Source: VXNE01 sp965261535 (GTDB lineage Bacteria; Pseudomonadota; Gammaproteobacteria; Pseudomonadales; Azotimanducaceae). From it: a DNA stretch of 64,000 nt. Under the pieces are notes generated by a model. It ran no database searches. It worked only from the letters and a program-made list of their open reading frames with translations, and was not told where the DNA came from. Positions 33,895-42,084 of the stretch are shown one piece after another. The stretch is taken from the NCBI GenBank assembly GCA_965261535.1, contig OZ253469.1, positions 2,170,001-2,234,000 of the forward strand. The letters are read 5' to 3'. Position 1 is the first letter of the stretch. Every line of letters begins with the position of its first letter. Both the position numbers and the translations under genes were made by a program.

Positions 33895-34219
33895 CGGCTC
33901 CGCGTCAACTCGGCAGCCTTTCTACTCCTTCCCGGGGCGGATGTCCAGTATTGGACTTAACTCCTTTGTTTCGCTGAAATTGTCGGAATGGACCAATCCG
34001 CCCTGTCCAGTAGTGCGAGGCTCCTTGTAAACCGGACACTTTATCTGTTCTAGAAGCGGACACCTTACTTTTTCTCAACACGCCAGCGACTTTTGTGTCA
34101 ACTTGTGTCAACGATTTTTGTTGCCGCGCGGGAGTTGATGTGCTAATGCATGGGTTTGCGCGCATCGCGGGGCAACTTCGAGTTGCGTTCGATGGCTTGG
34201 GGCCTTTTGACCCTGGACA

Positions 34220-35799
34220 TTGGAGACAGAGATGGTAGTGCGTAGGCGAGCGCCGGTCGCGAATCGCAAGGGGCTCAACAGCTTGGTCGTCCGACACGTT
34301 GTGGAACGACGAGGCTCGTGCCCAGAGCGACGGGCAGGCGCGAGCAGGGGACAAAGCCCGTTGGCGACCGGTTGGCGAATCGCCGCCGCGAATGCCTCGA
34401 TCACGTTCGGCCTAGCCGGCCAGGCGTCGACCTCGCTTTCGGACGCGCCCGCAGAGATACGTGAGGCCGTCGAAGAGAACACCGTTGGGTTCCTGAACGA
34501 CCTGTCGGGGCGGCGCAGGACCACGACACTGTTCCCGAACCCGCAGCCCGTCTTCTCGGGGGTCCAGGAGAGCTTCATCAACACGTCGATTGGCTCGATG
34601 ACGTTCCTCGTCCGGGATCTGGTCCGCGTCGGAGGTATGCCCATCGTCATGGGACGCGTCTACGACTCCGCGCTGGAGGAAGGCGGCGACTTCGGTCCCG
34701 GCTGGAAGCTGACGGTCGTCGAGGAGGTCCGCCAGGAGGGGTCACAGCTGCTATTCACGGACGCGTCCAACGGTGTGCACAGATTGGACGTTTCGGGCGA
34801 CACAGTGACGCCGGAATCTCCGGCGACGGCGCCGATCATCTCCGGTTCGACCCGCACGACCGGCGGCGAGGCGGGGATTGTAGTGCTGGAGTCCGCGGAC
34901 GGCATGCTGCGGCGTTTCAAACGGGACGGAGACGTGTGGCGGCTCGTCCACGTGCGGCACGGTCGAGGCTGGGCGCGGATCGAGTGGCGCCGGGGAACGC
35001 TGACGCCGGCTGGGTGCGCATCTCGCGCCGCGACGACGGCCGGATTTCGTCGATCAGCGACGACATCGGGCGAACTGTGGGCTACTCGTACGACGCGGAC
35101 GGCAGGCTGACCGGCGTGACGGATTTGGCCGGGGAATCGTGGAGTTTGGGGTACGCCTCGGACGACCTGCTGTCGTCCATCACGGACCCGCGGAACAAGG
35201 TCGTTTTGGCGGTGGCCTGGACGGACGCCCGGGTGAGCCGAGTCCGAGTGCTGCGCGAAAGGACGGATTTGGCCTACGCCGAGAACACGACCACGGCGAC
35301 GGACGTGCTAGGGCGCACTACGGTTTACCGGAGCGGCGACTTGGGGATCACCGAGTCGATCACCGACCGCACGGGCGCGACGACGGAGGTGACGTTCGAC
35401 GCGGGCCATCGCCCGGTGACGGTGACGCGGGACAATGCGACGGTCGCGCGCATCGGCTACGACGAGGATGGGCACCTGGACACGTTGTGGCAGCCGTCGG
35501 GGGAAACCGAGTTCACCACGAACAACCGCGGGGAGGTGACTGTGGCAACCGGTGCCTGGACCGCTCGTTACCGCTACTCCGACCGCCGGGTCGTGCACGC
35601 GAGCGACTCCCGCGGACACCGCGATTACAGGTATTCGGATGCCGGGTCGCTCGCCGGTGCGACGATCGACGGAGTCGACACGACAATAGGGTCAAACGTC
35701 AATGGCGTGTTGACCAAACTTTCGCGCGGGGTGCATTCGCTCGCGAGCTATGCATTCGATTCGGGCGGGCGGGTGTCGTCGATCGATTACGGCGGGGGC
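34220..35799 (+). pseudogene. Rhs/YD-repeat protein, 5' part
   Basis: The N-terminal region (about 250 residues, with VQESFINTSIGSMTFLVRDLVRVGGMPIVMGRVYDSALEEGGDFGPGWKL) is a typical Rhs plug/entry domain. YD-type repeats follow: GRTVGYSYDADGRLTGVTDLAG, TEVTFDAGHRPVTVTRDNATVARIGYDEDGHL, ARYRYSDRRVVHASD. A one-base indel near 35005 moves the frame. The gene stops at the first IS (35800). Start is TTG 34220 or ATG 34232, the latter preceded by GGAGA. Rhs proteins form cocoon-like shells around a C-terminal toxin or enzyme. The remaining parts lie at 37955-38485 and 40780-42084. Confidence 0.85.
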
Positions 35800-35862
35800 C
35801 AGCAGTTCTCATTTTGGCCACATCGGGCGTTGGGACGGCGGATCGGCGGTTTTGAGGGGGGC

Positions 35863-35891
35863 TTGACACCATAGGGCGCGGCGCCTATGGT
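35863..35891 (+). promoter_or_regulatory. Promoter and palindrome of the IS methyltransferase, copy 1
   Basis: TTGACA, 17 bases, TATGGT. The spacer and -10 contain the inverted repeat CCATAGG...CCTATGG. Predicted transcription start is about 35898, one base before the ATG at 35899, so the message may be leaderless. Confidence 0.65.
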
Positions 35892-35898
35892 GCGCGCC

Positions 35899-36567
35899 AT
35901 GGGACACCCGTGGTTCGGATCGAAGGCGACGTCGGGGCTGTGTCAGGCGCTGATCGCGCTGATGCCGCCGCACGCGGTGTACATCGAGACGCATCTGGGC
36001 GGCGGTGCGGTCATGAGGCGCAAGCCGGCGGAGCTGCGCAACATCGGCATCGACCTGGACGGCCGCGCGCTGACGCGGTTCGAGTGCGGGTATCCGGTCG
36101 AGCTGGTGCATGGCGACTGCCACGCGGACCTGTCGGAGTTCGCGTTCGACGGATCGGAGCTGGTGTACAGCGATCCGCCGTACCTGCGCGGCGCGCGCAA
36201 GTCGTCGCGCCGCTACCGGCACGACTACGGGGACGCGGACCACGCGGCGCTGCTGGAACTGCTCAGTGGGCTGCCCTGCGCGGTGATGGTGTCGGGGTAT
36301 CCGTCGGCGCTCTACGACGACTTGCTGCGCGGCTGGCGCAGCGTGTCGCTGCAGGTGATGAACCAGGCGGGGGTGGTGACCGAGAAGGTGTGGTTCAACT
36401 TCGCGCCGAACCGGGTGCACTGGGCGTCGTGCGCCGGGCGGAACTTCACGCACCGGCAGACGGTCAAGCGCAAGGCGGCGGGCTGGGGCCGGCGCTACGC
36501 GGCGATGCCGCGGGCGGAGCGCCTGGCGGTGCTGGCGGCCATCATGGCGGAGGAGGCGCCGCCGTGA
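35899..36567 (+). CDS. D12-class DNA N6-adenine methyltransferase carried by the IS, copy 1
   Basis: 222 residues from ATG 35899; an in-frame ATG at 35887 overlaps the -10 box and is unlikely. WFGSKATSGLCQALIALMPP and YIETHLGGGAVM form the N-terminal motifs of the D12 class (GSK and the SAM-binding GGG). Catalytic motif IV is SDPPYL near residue 90. The C-terminus RAERLAVLAAIMAE is basic and helical. It should methylate adenine in DNA; target site and any restriction partner are unknown, and no nuclease is present. It overlaps the transposase (GTGA), so the two are co-expressed. Confidence 0.85.
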   Translation: MGHPWFGSKATSGLCQALIALMPPHAVYIETHLGGGAVMRRKPAELRNIGIDLDGRALTRFECGYPVELVHGDCHADLSEFAFDGSELVYSDPPYLRGARKSSRRYRHDYGDADHAALLELLSGLPCAVMVSGYPSALYDDLLRGWRSVSLQVMNQAGVVTEKVWFNFAPNRVHWASCAGRNFTHRQTVKRKAAGWGRRYAAMPRAERLAVLAAIMAEEAPP

Positions 36568-37854
36568 AGCGCCTCGGGCGCCATCTCGACCGGCTGCGGG
36601 CGTGCTTCGCGCGCATGCCGGATCCCCGCCGCGGCAGCAACCGGCGCTACGCCATGGCCGACATCGGCATGGCGGCGCTGTCGGTGTTCCTCATGCAGTC
36701 GCCGTCGTTCCTGGCGCACCAGCGCGCGCTGGCCGAGGGCCGCACGCGCTCGAACGCGCACACGCTGTTCGGCCTGGCGCGCATCCCGTGCGACAACCAC
36801 GTCCGGCAGCTGCTCGACGGCGTGCCGACGGCGCACTTCGACGACGAGTTCCACGCCCTCGCCGGGGATCTCGACGCGTGCGGCGGCCTCGCGCCCATGC
36901 GCCGCCTGGACGGCCGCGCGCTGGTCGCCCTGGACGGCACCGAGTTCTTCCGCTCGCGCAAGATCCGCTGCGACAACTGCTCGACCCGCAAGCGCGCCGA
37001 CGGCGGCACCGAGCACTTCCACCAGATGCTCGCCGCCAACGTCGTGGCGCCGGGCCGGGCGCAGTCGCTGCCGCTGCCGCCGGAGTTCGTGCGGCCCCAG
37101 GACGGCGCCGCCAAGCAGGACTGCGAACGGCAGGCCGTCAAGCGCTGGCTGGCGCGCCACGGCCCCCGCTGCGCCGCCCTGCGGCCGGTCTACCTCGGCG
37201 ACGACCTCTACGCCTGCCAGCCCGTCTGCCGGGCCATGCTCGACGCCGGCGGCGACTTCCTGCTCACCTGCAAGCAACCCAGCCACAAGACCCTCTACGA
37301 GTACCTCGACGGCATCCGCCCGCCCACGCGCCGCCGCACTGCGGGCCGCGGCGCGAAGCGCCGCATCCACCGCTACCGCTGGATGAACGGCCTGCCCATC
37401 CGCGACGGCGACGACGCCCTGCGCGTCAACTGGCTCGAGATCGTCAGCTCCAAACCCGACGGCACCGTCACCTACCGCGGCGCCTTCGCCACCAGCCTCG
37501 ACGTGAACCGCGGCAACGTCGCCGAACTCGCCGACTGCGCCCGCGCCCGGTGGAAGATCGAGAACGAGACCTTCAACGTCCTCAAGCAGCACGGCTACCA
37601 CCTCGAACACAACTTCGGCCACGGCAAGGACACCCTCGCCGGCGTGCTCGTCGTCCTCAACCTGCTCGCCTTCGCCCTGCACACCGCCTGCGAACTCGCC
37701 GAAAACCCTCTGGCAGCAGGCCCGGCAGCGGCTCGGCACCCGCTTCCGCCTGTTCGAGCACCTGCGCACCGTCACCGAATACCAGGTGTTCACCTCGTGG
37801 ACCGCGCTCATGACCCTGCTCGCCACCGGCGGACCTGCGGCACAGCCTCCCTGA
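36564..37854 (+). pseudogene. DDE transposase of IS copy 1, frameshifted near its C-terminus
   Basis: It starts at GTG 36564 with MKRLGRHLDRLRACFARMPDPR. The DDE core includes ALVALDGTEFFRSRKIRCDNC, VYLGDDLYACQPVCRAMLDAGGDFLLTCKQPSH and RARWKIENETFNVLKQHGYHLEHNFGHG, an IS4-like (DDE_Tnp_1) arrangement often filed under ISNCY. An extra A in the run at 37702-37705, compared with copy 2, shifts the frame after LHTACELAE, so the last 50 residues differ and the frame runs on into Rhs DNA. The active-site residues lie upstream, so partial activity is possible. Confidence 0.8.
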
Positions 37855-37954
37855 CTTCCCCGCCTCGCCTCCGCAACCGATCAACCCGCCGCAAACCAAT
37901 GAAATCCTCAACAGTCACCCGACAAAACCAAAATGAGAACTGCTGGGCGGGGGC

Positions 37955-38485
37955 AGGACGGCTGCCTTCGAATACGACGACCGCGGACTGCGGACGTCCG
38001 CCGAATACGCGTACGGGCCCGACGCGGAGATCAACTCGGACATGTCGTACGACGCGGCCGGCAACCTCGCGCGCATCGAGCGCGGCGCGGACGGTGGGGA
38101 ATCCACGGAAGAGACATACCAGATTGGCGACTACAACGAGGTGCTCCGCGTACGTACGGGCGACGGCCAGGATGCGGCCCGGCCGGATCTGACCTTCGAG
38201 TACGACGCTGCGGGCCGGGTGCGGCGGGCGACGATTGGGAAGCGGACGGCGACGGTCCAATATGACTCGCTTGACCGCGCGACGCGGGTAACGGTGGACG
38301 GCGAGGCGGTTCTTGAACACGACTACAGGCCGGAGGATCTCGACGCGGTGGGGCAGGAGGATCGCCGCACGGGCGGCGCGGTCGTCGCGGCTCCCGTCTC
38401 GCCGGTGTTCGGCACGATGGAGTCCATCGTGTATTCGCGGCCGCGCTCGACGGAGTTCGGCATTGTGGCCTATTCGCCGTCGAGG
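37955..38485 (+). pseudogene. Rhs/YD-repeat protein, middle part
   Basis: This segment continues the Rhs frame after the first IS: RTAAFEYDDRGLRTSAEYAYGPD, SDMSYDAAGNLARIERGADGG, LTFEYDAAGRVRRATIGKRTATVQYDSLDRATRVTVDGEAVLEHDY, then SIVYSRPRSTEFGIVAYSPSR. The regular xYDxxGRL units are YD repeats, and DYRPEDLDAVGQEDRR leads towards the Rhs core end. It is cut at 38485 by IS66. It is not translated on its own unless by read-through. Confidence 0.85.
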
Positions 38486-38579
38486 GTAACTACTCACCCC
38501 CTACCGGGCATCATTGTCGAGAAAGCATAGCCTGAACGGGGTTCTGCGGTATGGGTCGCAAGCGTCCGTCGGATTTCTC

Positions 38580-38608
38580 TTGACATCATAGGGCGTGGTG
38601 CCTATGGT
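38580..38608 (+). promoter_or_regulatory. Promoter and palindrome of the IS66 methyltransferase
   Basis: TTGACA, 17 bases, TATGGT, with CATAGG...CCTATG around the -10. The module is almost the same as in the unrelated IS at 35863-35891. Predicted transcription start is about 38615. Confidence 0.65.
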
Positions 38609-38640
38609 GTGGACCTCATACGGATTACGGGTCTTTGCGA

Positions 38641-39306
38641 GTGGGCTATTTCGGATCGAAGGCGACCTCGGGGCTGTGCCAGCCCATCATCGCCCTGATG
38701 CCGCCGCACGACACCTACATCGAGACCCACCTCGGCGGCGGCGCGATCATGAAGCGCAAGCCGGCGGCGCTGCACAACATCGGCATCGACCTCGATGGGC
38801 GGGCTCTGGCGAAGTTCGACTGCGACTACCCCGTGCAACGCATTCACGGCTGCGCGCACCGGTTTCTGGCCGAGTACGACTATCGGGGCTCGGAGCTGGT
38901 CTACAGCGACCCGCCCTACCTGATGCGCACCCGCACCTCGGGACGCCGCTATCGCTTCGACTACGGGGAGGCCGATCACGTCGAGCTGCTGGAACTGCTC
39001 AAGACCCTGCCCTGCCAGGTCATGCTGTCCGGCTATCCCTCGGCGCTGTACGACGGGTTGCTCGGCGGCTGGCGCAGGCTGGAGGTGCAGGTCATGAACC
39101 GGGGCGGGGTGCGCACCGAGAAGCTGTGGTTCAACTTCGTCCCGGACCGGGTGCATTGGGCCAGCCGCGCGGGCCGCAACTTCACCCACCGCCAGACCAT
39201 CAAGCGCAAGGCGGCGAGTTGGGGCGGGCGCTACCAGGCGATGCCGCGGGCGGAGCGCCTCGCGGTGCTGGCGGCGATGATGGCGGTCGAGGCCGAGGAC
39301 GGCTGA
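38641..39306 (+). CDS. D12-class DNA N6-adenine methyltransferase carried by IS66
   Basis: 221 residues from GTG 38641 (TTG 38635 is an alternative). It begins VGYFGSKATSGLCQPIIALMPPHDTYIETHLGGGAIMKRKPAALHNIGIDLDG, and its motif IV is YSDPPYL. It aligns along its entire length with the methyltransferase of the IS at 35800, about two thirds identical by eye, and is followed, as there, by the transposase gene. It should methylate DNA adenine. No restriction nuclease is present. The similarity across two transposase families is the reason to suspect a role in transposition or in protection of the element. Confidence 0.85.
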   Translation: MGYFGSKATSGLCQPIIALMPPHDTYIETHLGGGAIMKRKPAALHNIGIDLDGRALAKFDCDYPVQRIHGCAHRFLAEYDYRGSELVYSDPPYLMRTRTSGRRYRFDYGEADHVELLELLKTLPCQVMLSGYPSALYDGLLGGWRRLEVQVMNRGGVRTEKLWFNFVPDRVHWASRAGRNFTHRQTIKRKAASWGGRYQAMPRAERLAVLAAMMAVEAEDG

Positions 39307-39315
39307 GCGGCGGCC

Positions 39316-40767
39316 ATGGCCACGGTGAACCGGCAATCGCTGCGCGAGGAGTTCGAGCGCCTGAAGGCGGAGTTCGGGCGACTGTCCGCGGCGGACAAGA
39401 TGTCGGCGGAAACGCGCGCGCTGTTCAACGCCCTGCTGATGCTGTTCGAAGTGCTGATGGCGATCTTCATGGAGAAGACCACCCGCAAGGGCGGCCGCAA
39501 TTCGAGCATCCCGCCCTCGCAAACGAGCAAGGACGAGACCGCGGCGACCCGGCCCGGTGGCAAGGGCAAGGGCGCGAAGCAAAACGATGCCCGGTCGCGC
39601 CATAGCCGAACCGTGACCACCACCGAGGTGGCGGCGGTCGACGCCTGCGCGAACTGCGGCGCCGATCTCGGTAGTACGCCATCGCAGTCCAAGCCACGGC
39701 GCACGCGCATCGACATACTGTTCGAGAAGGTCGTCCATCACGTCGATGCGGAGGTCAAGGACTGCCCCCGCTGTCGGCAGCGGACGACGGGACGATTCCC
39801 GGCGGACATGTGCGGTCCCCTGCAGTACGGCAACGGCCTCAAGGCCTACATGATGAACCTGCTGATCGCCCGGATGGTCCCGCTCGACCGGGTGCTGAAG
39901 TCGGTCGAGACGCTGATCGATGTGGCCATGTCGCCGGCGACGCTGCTGAAGTTCGTGATCCGACTGCATGCGGCGCTGGAACGTTGGGAGGCGACGGCCA
40001 TCGACGAACTGCTCCGCATGCCGGCCTTGAACGCCGACGAGACCTCGCTGCGGGTGGATCGGAAGAACCACTGGATCCATGTCTATTCCGGCGGCGAGAT
40101 CACCGTCAAACGCCTGCACCGCAAACGCGGTTGCGAGGCCATCGACGACATCGGCATCATCCCCCGCTACGGCGGTGTCGTGGTGCACGACTGCTGGGCG
40201 TCGTATCTGTCCTACGATCATTGCGGCCACGCGCTTTGCGGCTCGCATCTCCTGCGCGAATTGCAGTTCGTCGTAGACTCCAATCAATACCCCTGGGCCA
40301 GGAACATGAAGCGACTGCTCAAGGAAACCTGCGCCAAGGTGTCGGCGAGCGACGCCAAGCAGGTGACCGAGCGGGAATACCGGAACCTGCGCAAACGCTA
40401 TCGAAACATCCTCACGCGCGGCGGCAAGGAACTGCCGCCCATCCCCGCCCGGCCCAAGGGCAAACGCGGCAGAATCGCCAAGTCCGATGCGCACAACCTC
40501 TGGGAACGGTTGAAGAAGCACGAACAGGCGGTCTTGCTGTTCGCCAAGGAGTCCAGCGTCCCCTTCACAAACAACCGGGCCGAGCGCGACCTGCGAATGA
40601 GCAAGGTGAAACAGAAGGTGTCGGGCTGCTTCCGCACCGAGCGATTTGCCCAAGCCTACTGCCGTATCTCCAGCTACCTGCAAACCATGCGAAACCGCGG
40701 ATACAATCCTCTCGTCGCCATCCAGATCGCTCTCTCCGGGGAGATCTACGAGCAAGGGGGTGAGTAG
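39316..40767 (+). CDS. IS66 transposase TnpC
   Basis: A 483-residue IS66 transposase. An N-terminal coiled-coil-like helix (LREEFERLKAEFGRLSAADK) precedes a basic linker, and a zinc-finger region (DACANCGADL...DCPRCRQRTTG) follows. The DDE domain has PALNADETSLRV, VVVHDCWASYLSYDHCGHALCGSHLLREL and the Glu in PFTNNRAERDLRMSKVKQKVSGCFRT. The last codons lie in the right inverted end. It appears intact. IS66 elements usually also have tnpA and tnpB; their absence places this among the tnpC-only types. Confidence 0.93.
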   Translation: MATVNRQSLREEFERLKAEFGRLSAADKMSAETRALFNALLMLFEVLMAIFMEKTTRKGGRNSSIPPSQTSKDETAATRPGGKGKGAKQNDARSRHSRTVTTTEVAAVDACANCGADLGSTPSQSKPRRTRIDILFEKVVHHVDAEVKDCPRCRQRTTGRFPADMCGPLQYGNGLKAYMMNLLIARMVPLDRVLKSVETLIDVAMSPATLLKFVIRLHAALERWEATAIDELLRMPALNADETSLRVDRKNHWIHVYSGGEITVKRLHRKRGCEAIDDIGIIPRYGGVVVHDCWASYLSYDHCGHALCGSHLLRELQFVVDSNQYPWARNMKRLLKETCAKVSASDAKQVTEREYRNLRKRYRNILTRGGKELPPIPARPKGKRGRIAKSDAHNLWERLKKHEQAVLLFAKESSVPFTNNRAERDLRMSKVKQKVSGCFRTERFAQAYCRISSYLQTMRNRGYNPLVAIQIALSGEIYEQGGE

Positions 40768-40779
40768 TTACCGTCGAGG

Positions 40780-42084
40780 AAGACTTTCGAGGTGCGTGTC
40801 GACGCGCTGGCGGCGGACGCCGTGCTGCTCACCAGCCTGCACGCGCGCATGGTGCCTTTGGACGGGAGCGAGCCGAACCCGGCGCCGTTCGGCCACGACA
40901 AGCCCAGCAACAGCCTGTTTATCCCGCCCGAGTTTCGGGCGGTCAACTGCCAAGTGTGCAAAAGTTTTGTTTTCGATGTTGACCTGGATGTGACACCGGC
41001 GGGGGAATACTGTTCGACGACCTACGCTGCGGACGTGGACGGCTTCTGCTTCAACGCGCTGCCCGAAGATACGACGATCTTGTTGGATCAACATCCGTGG
41101 AGCCATTCGACGAGCTTTGGCGACGGCTCGTGGGCGTACGCGACGACGTACTCCGGCGTGGTTTCGGGCAGTCACAAGTACACGGAGGCCGACCGGTACA
41201 CTATGACGCACTATGTGAATTGTGCGTGTCCATCGCCGTTCACGTACGGCGGCAGCGATTCGGAGAGCTTCAACGTGCCCGGAGGAATCCTCAGCTGTCG
41301 GCCGACCGTGAAGGTGGACAGCGCGAACATCGTGCGGGACGAGATATTCGTCACTATGCGGCCCTTCACGGCCTCGGGGACTCTAGTAGTGGAGTTGGTG
41401 GGAAGCCGGACGCATAGGATCAGCACGACGGCGGAGTCCGGCGGGACGCGCAGGATATCGTTCAACGCGGCGTCCTTGCCGACGGGTGCCTACACCGGCG
41501 TGCGGGCAACATGGACAGTTGGAACGAACAAGCCAAACGACACAAAGGCGTACAGCTTCGAGGTGTTGGGAATCTACAGGCACAGCCAGTACAACACACC
41601 GACCGAAAGCGCCTGTATAGGTGGGCAGAGCCCTGCATATATCGCAAGGATTGTCTCCCACGACCCCAAAACTAACGAGGCCAATTGCTCCTTCCCCCCT
41701 ACTACGATGAAATCCGACTTCGTCTATCAGGCGAATCTAAATGGCAGTGGGATATCGCTCAACCACGGGACCGTAGAATACGAAGTCACTTGCCGAGGGA
41801 AATCTAACTTCCCACCCGACGGTTCGGACAAGACGTTTCGTGGCCATTCAAGCGTTAGGAGTCATTGCGGGACGGAATTGGGAAACAACACTATCGCCGT
41901 CAATCTCGAAGGCACGGACCTCGCTTGCGGCGATCGCCTGTATATTTTGGACGTAGGGGTCAAAACAGTGACCGACCGCTGTCCAGGATGTACGGCTACT
42001 CAAATCGATAATTACACGACGACGCCAGCGTGCAGAAAGGGCGATGTGCTTGGCCTTGGAGATTTTACGACCATCAAGCTATAG
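40780..42084 (+). pseudogene. Rhs protein, 3' part with C-terminal 3D-like domain
   Basis: It continues in frame from AYSPSR with KTFEVRVDALAADAVLLTSLHARMVPLDG. It then reads a cysteine-rich region (QVCKSFVF, HYVNCACPSPF, ESACIGGQSPAYI). The last 60 residues include IAVNLEGTDLACGDRLYILDVGVKTVTDRCPGCTATQIDNY and end DVLGLGDFTTIKL. That last part resembles a 3D/double-psi-barrel domain (conserved G-x-LYI, V-x-D and ID), a fold used by peptidoglycan-active enzymes; the assignment is tentative. As in other Rhs proteins the tail may be the effector. This part is intact and could still be a donor for recombination. Confidence 0.7.

Larger units (their letters stand above)
32073..34005 (-). mobile_element. 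ISAs1-family insertion sequence with DruA-like domain
   Basis: The element is 1,933 bp. Its ends are CAGGGCTAATTTGTTCTCC (left) and, inverted, CAGGGCGGATTGGTCC (right), both with the CAGGG typical of ISAs1. A 10-bp direct duplication, TCCAGTAGTG, flanks it at 32063-32072 and 34006-34015. It carries one transposase gene in two frames. Confidence 0.88.
31283..34083 (-). mobile_element. ISNCY-like element, internal-deletion derivative, split by ISAs1
   Basis: Imperfect inverted ends lie at 31283-31334 and 34032-34083; shared stretches include GTGTTG, AGAACA and GTCCGG in the same order. The inside holds only the C-terminal part of a transposase. Right after the right inverted end the sequence jumps to that C-terminal part, so the 5' two thirds were deleted before the ISAs1 element inserted at 32073-34005. 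Exact outer ends are uncertain. Confidence 0.6.
35800..37945 (+). mobile_element. Methyltransferase-carrying IS (IS4/ISNCY-like), copy 1
   Basis: The element is 2,146 bp with inverted ends CAGCAGTTCTCATTTTGG. A 9-bp target duplication GGCGGGGGC is at 35791-35799 and 37946-37954. It carries an adenine methyltransferase and an overlapping DDE transposase. Copy 2 at 54533-56677 is nearly identical but inverted. Removing copy 1 restores the Rhs reading frame across the junction (DYGGG-RTAAFEYDDRG). Confidence 0.92.
38486..40771 (+). mobile_element. IS66-family element carrying an adenine methyltransferase
   Basis: The element is 2,286 bp with inverted ends GTAACTACTCACCCCC; the GTAA terminus is typical of IS66. 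An 8-bp target duplication CGTCGAGG lies at 38478-38485 and 40772-40779. It encodes a D12 methyltransferase and TnpC but no tnpA or tnpB. Removing it joins AYSPSR to KTFEVRVDALA in frame. Confidence 0.93.

Noticed and set aside
38602..40755. 717-residue open frame antisense to the IS66 genes
   Set aside because: It spans both IS66 genes on the wrong strand and has no recognisable motif; TnpC and the methyltransferase on the plus strand explain the sequence.
34220..42084. A composite transposon formed by the IS elements
   Set aside because: The elements belong to different families, each with its own target duplication inside one gene, so they inserted independently.
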